A DNA stretch of 32,265 nucleotides from Actinomycetota bacterium (lineage in GTDB: Bacteria; Actinomycetota; Acidimicrobiia; Acidimicrobiales; Ilumatobacteraceae), in the NCBI GenBank assembly GCA_030685215.1, contig JAUXQB010000181.1, forward strand, positions 1 to 32,265, read 5' to 3'. The position numbers and the translations under genes are program-made. Positions within the stretch are counted from its first letter, which is position 1, and each line of letters begins with the position of its first letter. The notes under the pieces were generated by a model. The model was not told where the DNA came from. It saw only the letters and a program-made list of their open reading frames with translations, and did not search any database. This document shows positions 24,898-32,265 of the stretch, one piece after another.

Positions 24898-25668
24898 TTA
24901 CGGCGACAACCACGTTCCGAGCCCGACCGCCTCAGACGGGCTCAGGCCGAACATGTCCCGAAATGTTCTCGCGAAGTGCGGTCCGTCCGCGAAGCCAGCA
25001 GCATGGGCCGCCTCCGTGATGGTGCGGCCACGGGCGAGATGCTCGATCGCATTGACGAGCCTCATCCACCGCACGTATGACCGCAGAGCCACGCCGATCT
25101 CTGCGCTGAACACGTGCGTCAATCGACTCACGGATAGCCCGACCTCCTCGGCGAGTAGAGCGACATCGACGGCGCCGTCCTCGATCAGCGCGGGCAGGCG
25201 AAGCAGCGCTGCGTCCACCGAAGGGTGTCGCCACCACGACATCGGGCGAGGGATGTCGGAGTCGCAGACGGTTGCCAACAACCGGCGCACCGCCTCCTCT
25301 GCTCTCGACCAGTTCGCAGGTCGTAGCGCGCCGATGATGCTCGAGACGGGATGAATGTCGTCCTGGCGACTACGGACCACTCGGTTGGTTCTGAGCTGTT
25401 GGCCAGCGGTGCTCTCAGGGTCGACGAACGCGATGAGCACATGGTCCCTCCGATCCGTGAAGGCATGCGGCTGATCAGGGTCGATGACCACGATCGGACC
25501 GGGCATCGAGCGACGGCTGCCATCAACCACGCACGGGAGTCCCCCATGCACGACGATCTGCGAAGCGTGGTGAGAGTGCGGATCGGTTGGCCCAATCGGA
25601 CCGCTGTACAACAGCCACCACGGGCCGAACGCAAGAAATCCAGACCAGGCTGGAGCGCTCGAGCTCAT
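24898..25668 (-). CDS. AraC-family transcriptional regulator
   Basis: This 256-residue protein starts at ATG 25668, overlapping the L,D-transpeptidase stop by ATGA. The N-terminal half looks like a small cupin (HSHHASQIVVHGG, then GPIVVIDPDQPHAF). The C-terminal AraC DNA-binding domain has its two helix-turn-helices (VALLAEEVGLSVSRLTHVFSAEIG and TITEAAHAAGFADGPHFARTFRDMFGLSPSEA). The His cluster PHSHHAS could bind a metal or small molecule. It is last in the lgt operon and so indirectly under BlaI-type box 8. Targets are unknown. Confidence 0.88.
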   Translation of the reverse strand: MSSSAPAWSGFLAFGPWWLLYSGPIGPTDPHSHHASQIVVHGGLPCVVDGSRRSMPGPIVVIDPDQPHAFTDRRDHVLIAFVDPESTAGQQLRTNRVVRSRQDDIHPVSSIIGALRPANWSRAEEAVRRLLATVCDSDIPRPMSWWRHPSVDAALLRLPALIEDGAVDVALLAEEVGLSVSRLTHVFSAEIGVALRSYVRWMRLVNAIEHLARGRTITEAAHAAGFADGPHFARTFRDMFGLSPSEAVGLGTWLSP

Positions 25669-26771
25669 CCTCCCACCGTGCTGGCGACCGTTGTCGACGA
25701 CCGCACCACGTCGAGAGAAGTGGTAGGTCCATGAGCATGAGTCGTGACCGGCGCGGTCGACGCCGTGGTTGCTGGTGTCGGCGCGGAGGTGGTGGTCGTC
25801 GTTGTGGTCGTTGTGTAGTCCGGGTCGGGATAGTCGAACACAGGCACTTGAGCGCCGTACGTCTCAGGCTGTTCGCGACCATCGAAGACGTACACGAGAT
25901 CGCCGTCCTTCACCAGCGACGGGAAGTACTCGGCGATGTGCATCGGTATCCGAACACAACCCTTGGACGCAGGAAAGGCGGGCACGTTCGTGGCACCGTG
26001 CACAGCGATGCCGTAGTTGAAGTAGACCGGGTTGTACAGACGTCCGAGCTTGGAGTTCCTCCAGCCGACGACTCGCCGTTCGAAGTGAAACACGCCGCCG
26101 GGGGTCACGGCAACGCCACAGATACCTTCCTCGTGTTGTGTACCGTCCTCGTCGTCGACCACGACGACGTCGCACCACTCGTCTCCCGAGCCGGTGGAGA
26201 TGTGCGTGATCAGTCGCACCACACTGTCGATGTAGAGCACCGCAACCTGCTGAGGGAGCAGCACCTCGAGATGAGTGCCGACATTCTCGCGCCGCGGTCG
26301 CACCTCGATCTCCCGGTTCATTTCTAACCACATCCCGGGCGTGACCACACCTGTCACCTCCCCGCGTTCCACACCGAGAATGAACTTTTCGTACGCCCAC
26401 ACAGCTCGTTCCGTCGCTGGGCCGAACTGGGCATCACTCGGCCCCGGATCGAATGCGAGTTGACGAAGTCGATCCTGGAGCGCCACGACTTTGGAGCCGG
26501 CAGACCCACGGCCGAGGGCGTGGTCGAACGTGATTGGCGACGGCTCCAACGTCGATGCGGCTCCTACCTCCGCAGGAGCCCCAGCAGCGTCGATTCGCCC
26601 TGTGTCCGCCGACGACTGAGGCGTATCGAGCGACGCGTCCGAGCGTGCAGACCCCTTCCGCAACAGCACATAGGGCACGACACCCACGGCCGCCGCCGAC
26701 GCCGCTACCACGAATCGGCGTCGACTGTACACCGCTCGATCCGCCGGGCCGTTGCCCCCTGTGCGAGTCAT
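25665..26771 (-). CDS. L,D-transpeptidase (YkuD) with peptidoglycan-binding domain
   Basis: This 368-residue protein starts at ATG 26771, overlapping the Lgt stop by ATGA. Order: N-terminal Arg-rich export signal (YSRRRFVVAASAAAVGVVPYV, possibly Tat); PG_binding_1 repeat (about 85-150, LGRGSAGSKVVALQDRLRQL); YkuD domain (about 168-300) with His258 in VHGATNVPAFPAS and nucleophile Cys272 in SKGCVRIP; and a Thr-rich tail of repeated Thr and Ala. It makes 3-3 cross-links in peptidoglycan or anchors proteins, and such enzymes resist most beta-lactams. Location after lgt within a BlaI-controlled operon suits an envelope-stress response. Confidence 0.9.
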   Translation of the reverse strand: MTRTGGNGPADRAVYSRRRFVVAASAAAVGVVPYVLLRKGSARSDASLDTPQSSADTGRIDAAGAPAEVGAASTLEPSPITFDHALGRGSAGSKVVALQDRLRQLAFDPGPSDAQFGPATERAVWAYEKFILGVERGEVTGVVTPGMWLEMNREIEVRPRRENVGTHLEVLLPQQVAVLYIDSVVRLITHISTGSGDEWCDVVVVDDEDGTQHEEGICGVAVTPGGVFHFERRVVGWRNSKLGRLYNPVYFNYGIAVHGATNVPAFPASKGCVRIPMHIAEYFPSLVKDGDLVYVFDGREQPETYGAQVPVFDYPDPDYTTTTTTTTTSAPTPATTASTAPVTTHAHGPTTSLDVVRSSTTVASTVGG

Positions 26772-27622
26772 GGCATCAACTTCTCCAACTCCAGGGAGGC
26801 GGCTGTGGGCTCGGCACTGGGTCGCTGACGACCTCGAGCGCCGTCGAACACAAGGTAGGCGACGGCGGACGTCACCACGGCGAGGGCAACCCACTGGTTC
26901 AGTCGGAAGGGGCCGAGTACGTGCGCTGGGTCGATCCTGAGCGCCTCGATCCAGAAGCGCCCTGCGAAGTAGCCGGCAAGATAGTACGCAAACAATCGGC
27001 CCGGTCTCACTGGCCAGCGCCGCTCGATCTGCAGCAACACGACGCAGAGCGCGAGGCTCCAAATCGATTCGTAGAGGAAGGTCGGATGGAACGTGGTGCC
27101 AGCGGGGTACCGAGCCGGGACGTTGTCGGCGGAGATCTCCAATGCCCACGGCAGGTCGGTGGCACGGCCGAAGAGTTCCTGATTCCACCAATTGCCCCAC
27201 CGGCCGATCGCCTGCGCGAGCGGAATAGCTGGCGCGACAGCGGTGAGCAGTTCAGGAACCGGAACTCCGCGGCGCCTGGCCACAACTGCTCCGACCACCA
27301 CTCCGGCTAGAAGCCCACCGGGGATCCCCAGGCCGCCCTTCCAGATCAAGGGAACTCGGCCGAGGTCATTGCTGAACCGACTCCAGTCAGTGGCGACGTG
27401 ATAGAGCCGAGCCCCCACGACTCCTGCGACCACTGCCCAGAGCGCTATCGAGGCCATGTCGTCGCGCGTGCCAGCGCGACTGCTCTCCAGCCGCCTCCCA
27501 GCCAACGAGACTGCTGCGACGATTCCCAAAGCAATCATGACTCCGTACGCTGTCAATCGCAAAGGTCCGATCACGAGAACACCGCTCGCCGGACTGGGGA
27601 TGCTTGAAAGAAGCGGGAACAT
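26768..27622 (-). CDS. lgt: Prolipoprotein diacylglyceryl transferase
   Basis: This 284-residue, seven-helix inner-membrane enzyme transfers diacylglycerol from phosphatidylglycerol to the lipobox Cys of prolipoproteins. The family signature is GRWGNWWNQELFG, and conserved loops GLGIPGGLLAG and HPTFLYES are present. Start ATG 27622 lies six bases after a TAGGAT -10 element that abuts box 8, so the mRNA is probably leaderless, although GGATGGGG could also act as a weak ribosome site. It heads the operon lgt - L,D-transpeptidase - araC. This may be an extra copy rather than the housekeeping Lgt, which cannot be judged here. Confidence 0.93.
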   Translation of the reverse strand: MFPLLSSIPSPASGVLVIGPLRLTAYGVMIALGIVAAVSLAGRRLESSRAGTRDDMASIALWAVVAGVVGARLYHVATDWSRFSNDLGRVPLIWKGGLGIPGGLLAGVVVGAVVARRRGVPVPELLTAVAPAIPLAQAIGRWGNWWNQELFGRATDLPWALEISADNVPARYPAGTTFHPTFLYESIWSLALCVVLLQIERRWPVRPGRLFAYYLAGYFAGRFWIEALRIDPAHVLGPFRLNQWVALAVVTSAVAYLVFDGARGRQRPSAEPTAASLELEKLMP

Positions 27623-27634
27623 GACCCCATCCTA

Positions 27635-27653
27635 CTACGACATATTGTAGTAG
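27635..27653. promoter_or_regulatory. BlaI-type operator 8 (lgt operon)
   Basis: CTACGACATATTGTAGTAG, one base from the best consensus copy. Read leftward it abuts TAGGAT and then the lgt ATG at 27622. The gene to the right also points left, so only lgt can be served. Confidence 0.85.
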
Positions 27654-27673
27654 CCAGTCGCAGGTTGCCGATG

Positions 27674-28903
27674 TCAACAGAACTGTCGGACCGTCGGGAA
27701 TGGGTTCACGGCCGCTCCTCCGCCGGGATGAATTTCGAAGTGAAGATGATTCGCGCTGGTGTTGCCGGTAGCACCCACGTATCCGACCACCTCACCTGCG
27801 GCGACACTTCGCGAACCCCCCTCCCACGAAGACAGGTGCGCGTAGTAGTACTTGTTGCCATCCACCCCGGTCAACCACACGACGTTGCCTCCGAGGTTGT
27901 TCGTCTTCATCGTCACGCTGCCTGCTACAACGGCGACAAGGGGCGTACCGAATGGACTCATCATGTCGACGCCCTGATGCGTGCGCCCACCGGACCGTGG
28001 CGCCCCCCACGTATCGCCGAAGGCATTTGGGCCGGCGACCGGACACAACCACGGACCGCTCGCGACCGCCGGCACAACTGGAGCAGGAGCTACCGGAGCC
28101 GGCGCCGGAGGAGAGGTCGGGGGTGGTGTCGGAGCCGACGACCCTGGGCTCCCGGAAACCGGGCGTGGCGAACTGCCGCTACCCCTTGCCGGCGGCACAG
28201 TCGTAGCGGCTGCCTGCTCCGCGGCGGCCAGCGCGGCGCGCTCCGCTTCCTCCCGAGCCGCTTCCCGCTGCTCTGCAAGCTGCGCCTCGTAATCACGCCT
28301 GACTTCCTCGTCTTCGAGGTGTGTCCGAAGCTCGGTGAGCTCGGCGAGCCGAGCATCGATCTCGGTCTGGGTCGATGCCAAGTCCTTGAGGACTTGGGTG
28401 TTCTCTGTGGTGAGCGCGTCGAGGTGCGCTCGTTCGTTCTCGAGATCGCGTCGAACTGCGTCAACAGTATCGAGGTCTGCAGCGCTGGACTCCATCGCGA
28501 AGCCGCGTAGCGCGTCCCTTTGCATCGCTTCCACCGCGTTGCCGCCGAGCACCAGAATTGTCTCCCCTGACCGCCCAGTGAATCGATCAACAGCGATCTG
28601 GGCCATGCCGGCCTGCAGGCGATCGAACCGTGCTGACGCTTCGCCGACTCTGCTCTCCGCAGCACGGATCTCCGTCACGAGCTCGTCGGAGCGTTGGTGG
28701 GCAAGCGCCCACTCTCGGGCGACATCGTCGGCACTCGCCTCGACGCGAAGGATTTCTGCAGCGACCTGTTCGGATGTGCGGTTGGAGTCACCTGCAACTG
28801 CCACACGTGCTGGAAGCAACCCAGCAACGACGACTAGGACCAGGGCTACGCCCAGGAGGCTCCCGCGACTCGGGTTCATCGGATGCAAATGTTTCAATCT
28901 CAT
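27674..28903 (-). CDS. Secreted coiled-coil M23 (LytM-type) peptidoglycan peptidase
   Basis: This 409-residue protein starts at ATG 28903 after a TAGTCT -10 element (28918-28913); an internal Met at residue 9 is an alternative. Order: signal peptide (about 10-38, cut near AVA-GD); coiled coil (about 40-235) with IAVDRFTGRSG, shared with the NlpC/P60 enzyme at 21518-22729; Pro/Ser/Ala linker; and M23 domain with zinc ligands in THQGVDMMSPFGTP and NHLHFEIHPGG. It should cut cross-bridges or regulate amidases outside the cell. The first bases match the start of the NlpC/P60 gene at 2709. Box 9 lies just upstream. Confidence 0.9.
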   Translation of the reverse strand: MRLKHLHPMNPSRGSLLGVALVLVVVAGLLPARVAVAGDSNRTSEQVAAEILRVEASADDVAREWALAHQRSDELVTEIRAAESRVGEASARFDRLQAGMAQIAVDRFTGRSGETILVLGGNAVEAMQRDALRGFAMESSAADLDTVDAVRRDLENERAHLDALTTENTQVLKDLASTQTEIDARLAELTELRTHLEDEEVRRDYEAQLAEQREAAREEAERAALAAAEQAAATTVPPARGSGSSPRPVSGSPGSSAPTPPPTSPPAPAPVAPAPVVPAVASGPWLCPVAGPNAFGDTWGAPRSGGRTHQGVDMMSPFGTPLVAVVAGSVTMKTNNLGGNVVWLTGVDGNKYYYAHLSSWEGGSRSVAAGEVVGYVGATGNTSANHLHFEIHPGGGAAVNPFPTVRQFC

Positions 28904-28919
28904 GACGAACCAAGACTAA

Positions 28920-28938
28920 CCACTACAGGCTGTCGTAG
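28920..28938. promoter_or_regulatory. BlaI-type operator 9 (M23 peptidase)
   Basis: CCACTACAGGCTGTCGTAG, a more diverged copy that keeps ACA-N3-TGT and both GTAG-type outer arms. It lies two bases upstream of the leftward TAGTCT -10 element of the M23 gene. Confidence 0.65.
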
Positions 28939-29047
28939 CAAACCTCGTACGCCAGGCGCCCGCCAGCCATCTGGAACGTTGTCCGAGTAGAGCTCGGGTC
29001 GCGTCGAGGAGCCACTGGGACAACATCGAGCGGCCTTGCGGTTGCCT

Positions 29048-29068
29048 GCGCCGCGAAAGTGTCGGCGC
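29048..29068 (-). terminator. Possible hairpin after the multicopper oxidase gene
   Basis: GCGCCG (29048-29053) and CGGCGC (29063-29068) can pair around a nine-base loop, downstream of the leftward oxidase stop at 29082. There is no T-tract, so the role is uncertain. Confidence 0.3.
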
Positions 29069-29081
29069 GGCTGCGGACGCC

Positions 29082-30554
29082 TCAGGCATCCCCGCCGTAG
29101 CGCAGGACCGTCGCCATGCCGGCCTCGAGATGGTACGCGTTGTGGCAGTGGAGCATCCACTGTCCGGGATTGTCGGCTCGGAACACGAGTTCCGTCGTCA
29201 CGCCCGGGAGGATGTTGACCGTGTCCTTGCGTACACCACCAGCTGCTCGCCCGAGCTGCGCCGTGTGGCCGTGAAGATGGATCGGGTGCCACATGCTGGT
29301 GTCGTTCGCGATGTTGAGCGAGTACCACCGCCCCGCTTCGAGTTCGATCGGGAGGTGTTCGCCGTAGCTGCGCCCGTCGATGCCCCAGTCGGTCTTCATC
29401 ATTCCCCCGGTCAGGGCGACATCGATCGAGATCGGATCCACAGGCGGCTCGAGGCGAACCCGCTCGTGTGCGATGAGGTCGGCGTAACGCAGCCACACGC
29501 CGTCGAGTTCGGTCGCCTCGAACAGGACGTTGCGACCAGGCTTCGTGTCCGAGGTGCGCAGGATCGTGCCGGCGCGTTGGTCCTTACCTTCGGCGAGCGC
29601 AACGATCGGCCAGGCCCCGGACTCGACGACGAGGGTGACGTCGTAGCGCTCCCCCATTCCGATGAGGAAGGCATCCACGTCGATCGGCTCCACGGGGAAT
29701 CCATCAGTGTGAGTGATGGTGAGGCGATGTCCGCCGACAGCGACCCGATAGGCGGTATCGGCAGAGGCGTTGATGAATCGAAGCCGAACTCGATCGCCTG
29801 CCCTCGGTAGCGGATCCAGGGTCGCGGGGTCGTCGAGCGGTCGACCGTTGATGAGGTGGAACGGGTGGCGTGCATCGCCTGAGTCGCCTCCGAGCAACGG
29901 CGACGAAGCCATCTCCATCGAGTTGTGATCCATGTCGGACATGTCACCCATCTCCATGCCAGCCGTACGGATCCGCGCATACTCCTCCTCCGGTGTGGTG
30001 CCGGTGCCGTCCAGCCAATCGTCGAGCACGAGCACGTAGTCGGCCTCAGCGACGACGTGCTCGTCGGGATCATCGATGATGAGCGGCGCGTAGAGCCCGC
30101 GTTCGAGCTGGAGCCCATGGTGGGGATGGAACCAGTAGGTACCTGGATCAGGCACGACGAACCGGTACGTGAACTGTGCACCGGGCTCGATGTCCGCCTG
30201 CGTGACACCTGGAACACCGTCCATCGCATTCGCGATAGCAAGGCCGTGCCAGTGGATCGATGTCGCCTCGGGCAGCTGGTTGTCGATCGTCACCTCGACG
30301 AGATCACCTGCGGTCGCACGCAAGAGCCGGCCTGGGAGCTGTGCGTCGTACCCCCAGGTCATCAACTCGTCGCCGGCGACCGACCACGTCATCGGCGCCG
30401 CGGTGTAGCGCTCCGTCACGTCGGCAGGGCGGGAGTCAAGGACAGATGCAGGCGGCAGCACCGTCGAGCCGGACCGCTTCCCACCTGAGCATGCAGTCAC
30501 GGCACCCAGGCCAGCGACTGCGGTAATGGTGACGAACTGTCGACGTGTCCACAT
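29082..30554 (-). CDS. Tat-exported lipoprotein-like multicopper oxidase
   Basis: This protein has 490 residues from ATG 30554 (a longer in-frame start at 30608 would run through the operator). Twin-arginine signal WTRRQFVTITAVAGLGAVTACSGG includes a lipobox-like TAC, so it may be exported by Tat and lipidated by Lgt. All four copper motifs are present: HWHG (101-104), HPHH (143-146), HPIHLHGH and HCHNAYHLEAGM, giving a type 1 site with a Met ligand. A Met/His loop (about 200-215, MEMGDMSDMDHNSMEM) resembles CueO-type copper-binding segments. It likely oxidises Cu(I) to less toxic Cu(II) outside the membrane. Box 10 sits two bases before the start. Confidence 0.93.
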   Translation of the reverse strand: MWTRRQFVTITAVAGLGAVTACSGGKRSGSTVLPPASVLDSRPADVTERYTAAPMTWSVAGDELMTWGYDAQLPGRLLRATAGDLVEVTIDNQLPEATSIHWHGLAIANAMDGVPGVTQADIEPGAQFTYRFVVPDPGTYWFHPHHGLQLERGLYAPLIIDDPDEHVVAEADYVLVLDDWLDGTGTTPEEEYARIRTAGMEMGDMSDMDHNSMEMASSPLLGGDSGDARHPFHLINGRPLDDPATLDPLPRAGDRVRLRFINASADTAYRVAVGGHRLTITHTDGFPVEPIDVDAFLIGMGERYDVTLVVESGAWPIVALAEGKDQRAGTILRTSDTKPGRNVLFEATELDGVWLRYADLIAHERVRLEPPVDPISIDVALTGGMMKTDWGIDGRSYGEHLPIELEAGRWYSLNIANDTSMWHPIHLHGHTAQLGRAAGGVRKDTVNILPGVTTELVFRADNPGQWMLHCHNAYHLEAGMATVLRYGGDA

Positions 30555-30556
30555 GA

Positions 30557-30575
30557 GTACTACACTACGTAGTAT
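30557..30575. promoter_or_regulatory. BlaI-type operator 10 (multicopper oxidase)
   Basis: GTACTACACTACGTAGTAT, strongly palindromic (ACTACNNNNNGTAGT arms) but with CGT in place of TGT in the core. It ends two bases from the oxidase start codon on the leftward strand. Confidence 0.7.
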
Positions 30576-30732
30576 TGACGGGAGGCGGACAACCGGAGCG
30601 TGAACCAAACCTGCCAGCGTCGTGCCACCGGCGGGACATACACACGTTTGTCAGCATCACCGGCACACGGCTTCCCGTGAGCTATCACCTCTTTCGAGGG
30701 GTGCCGCACATTTGCGGAACTTGACGAATACA

Positions 30733-30751
30733 CTCCTACATCGTGTAGGTG
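30733..30751. promoter_or_regulatory. BlaI-type operator 11 (copC-copD)
   Basis: CTCCTACATCGTGTAGGTG with core ACA-N3-TGT. A TTGACG -35 element (30721-30726) lies just before it, and a -10 element would fall within the right half (about 30744-30749), so the box fills the promoter spacer of the rightward CopC-CopD gene. Confidence 0.75.
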
Positions 30752-30788
30752 CTCTGCCGTTGGGGCGCTGCCGAACCCGCCCGACCGC

Positions 30789-32265
30789 ATGCTTCGATCA
30801 ACTCCCCGCCGCCTCGCATTGCTCGTTGTCACCGCCTGCGCGGTCATCGCCAGCATCGTCACCATTCCATCTGGCACAGCTTGGGCCCACAACACCCTGC
30901 TGTCCAGCGACCCAGCTGATGGCGCCGTACTTGCCGCTGCCCCTACGCAGATCACATGGGTGTTCGACAATGCAGTGCCGCTGGAGACGATGACGATCAC
31001 GCTGATCGAGCCCACCGGAACCCGAAGTGAGCTGAGCGGGTCGGACCATGGAAGTGCCGGCGACGCGGTGGTCGTCACACCACTGCCCCCTCTGCAGCCC
31101 GGGCCCGTCTCCCTCCGATGGCGTCTGGTTGGGCCCGACGGTCACCCCATCACCGGGCGCGTCGACTTCACGATCACAGCTTCGACCACCACCATGAGCG
31201 ACCCGTCGGCGACGACCATCCCCGGCGCCGCAGCAACGACTCCTCCACCAGCGATTGCTCCGCCGGCCGACCAGTCCTCACTCGATATGGGCGATGGCAC
31301 GTACTCCACTCCCACGCTCGCGCGCTGGATCCTCCGGTACGCCTCGTACCTGGCGATCATGGCAATTGTGGGGATTCTCCTCACCAGCGCGTACGTGTGG
31401 TCGGGCGCCGGTGAGCACCTGAGGCTGCGCCGCGTTCTGAGTCAGTCACTCTTCTCCACCGCCGCGCTCGGGTTCCTGCAACTCCTCGTCGTCGCATCCG
31501 ACGTGAGCGGCAAGGCCCCCTGGTCATCACTGGGGTCGATCGACGCCGCCACTGCCACCCACGCCGGCATGGCGTTCGCAATTCGGATCGTCCTCGCACT
31601 CACGATGTGGTTGATACTGTTCCACGGCAACGTCGTACATCGCGACGTGTACTGGACGGCAGTCTCGCTGCCAGGTTTGGGGCTGCTGGCCACATGGGCC
31701 TTCGCCGGCCACTCACGATCGATGCGCTGGCCAGCGCTCGGAGTGATCACCGACGTCGCCCATCACGCCGCCGCCGCCGCCTGGATCGCGGGTCTTGCGA
31801 TCGTCGGCTGGATCGTCATTCCAAGAACAACCATCGACGTACTCACGCCGGCTGTCCGCCGATTCTCACGGGTGGCAGCAATCAGCGTCGCCGTGCTCGT
31901 CGTCACCGGCCTCGTCCAGAGCGTGCGTCTTGTCGGCAGCCCTTTGGATCTACTCGACGCCAACCACGGTCGCTATCTGTTTGCGAAGATCGTGGTACTC
32001 GGGGCAATGCTCGCCGTCGCCAACTCCAACCGCCGCCGCGTCGACCGTCGCCTCGACGACCCGGCAACCATTGGTCGCCACCTCGGCGCGCTACGCCAGG
32101 CCGTCGTCACCGAGTTCGCCATCGGGCTGGCGATCGTTGCCATCACAGCCGCCATGGTCGTCTCACCTCCCTCGTCCAGCCGAAGCGAGGGAGCGGCGCG
32201 ACCACAAAAGTCACTGTACCTCGATATACTACACGATGTAGTAAACCCTCCCGAAAGGTTCCCAT
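30789..32265 (+). CDS. CopC-CopD fusion, copper-binding and import protein (3' end outside window)
   Basis: The frame is open from ATG 30789 to the window end (492 codons seen). Residues 1-33 are a signal peptide cut after AWA, which makes His34 the mature N-terminus, the first ligand of CopC Cu(II) sites. The CopC domain (34-130) includes LLSSDPADGAVLAAAP and a DGHP motif (Asp117, His119) that supplies the other ligands. After a Thr/Pro linker, a CopD domain with about eight helices starts near residue 180 (LARWILRYASYLAIMAIVGI); a membrane His lies in ITDVAHHAAAAAW. CopC-CopD proteins bind periplasmic copper and may import it. The frame passes through box 12 near its end, so its last residues may overlap the next promoter. 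Confidence 0.9.
   Translation, partial: MLRSTPRRLALLVVTACAVIASIVTIPSGTAWAHNTLLSSDPADGAVLAAAPTQITWVFDNAVPLETMTITLIEPTGTRSELSGSDHGSAGDAVVVTPLPPLQPGPVSLRWRLVGPDGHPITGRVDFTITASTTTMSDPSATTIPGAAATTPPPAIAPPADQSSLDMGDGTYSTPTLARWILRYASYLAIMAIVGILLTSAYVWSGAGEHLRLRRVLSQSLFSTAALGFLQLLVVASDVSGKAPWSSLGSIDAATATHAGMAFAIRIVLALTMWLILFHGNVVHRDVYWTAVSLPGLGLLATWAFAGHSRSMRWPALGVITDVAHHAAAAAWIAGLAIVGWIVIPRTTIDVLTPAVRRFSRVAAISVAVLVVTGLVQSVRLVGSPLDLLDANHGRYLFAKIVVLGAMLAVANSNRRRVDRRLDDPATIGRHLGALRQAVVTEFAIGLAIVAITAAMVVSPPSSSRSEGAARPQKSLYLDILHDVVNPPERFP
32226..32244. promoter_or_regulatory. BlaI-type operator 12 (gene beyond the window)
   Basis: ATACTACACGATGTAGTAA, a good copy with core ACA-N3-TGT, lying within the still-open copC-copD frame. 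It probably serves a gene that starts just past position 32265. Confidence 0.75.

Overview
The window is high-GC DNA in which many starts are GTG or TTG, genes overlap by ATGA or GTGA, and several promoters appear leaderless. The gene content (CsoR, DevS/DevR-like kinase and regulator, BlaI/M56 pair, CopC-CopD fusion, Tat-exported multicopper oxidase, IS481 and IS21 relatives) points to an actinobacterium, possibly Acidimicrobiia; that placement is inferred from gene style only. It reads as a copper-handling and cell-envelope island with mobile-element scars at one end.

Layout. 1-660: end of an IS21-type element, a truncated unknown gene and a decayed csoR. 673-2709: a SAM methyltransferase, a tiny secreted protein and a Tat-exported NlpC/P60 hydrolase. 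3069-8118: operon of M50 site-2 protease with CBS domains, MFS transporter, and a CopB-like P1B ATPase with an unusual Cys-Pro-Asp membrane motif. 8165-11827: GAF histidine kinase, NarL-type regulator, degenerate receiver protein, three small His-rich or DUF2892-like membrane proteins and a universal stress protein. 11829-12907: an intact IS481-type insertion sequence. 13176-15754: CsoR, an ABC-2 permease and its ATPase, which carries an amber stop right after Walker A. 15908-18697: a cupredoxin/P1B-1 ATPase/YHS fusion behind a CsoR box. 18769-21389: TlpA-like thioredoxin, membrane protein, CcdA and a rhodanese. 21518-24071: NlpC/P60 hydrolase, BlaI repressor and M56 protease. 24359-28903: small membrane protein, then leftward Lgt - L,D-transpeptidase - AraC and an M23 peptidase. 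29082-end: multicopper oxidase and CopC-CopD.

The central observation is a family of 12 near-identical 19-bp palindromes (consensus CTACKACATNATGTMGTAG, core ACA-N3-TGT). They lie at or just upstream of the start of most transcription units, including blaI itself. They fit a BlaI/CopY-type operator, so the BlaI/M56 pair at 22843-24071 probably controls a scattered regulon joining copper detoxification (multicopper oxidase, CopC-CopD, DevS-like kinase), thiol-redox proteins (TlpA, CcdA, rhodanese) and envelope remodelling (two peptidoglycan hydrolases, an L,D-transpeptidase, Lgt). The main Cu(I) exporter is instead under a CsoR-type box, which suggests two control layers.
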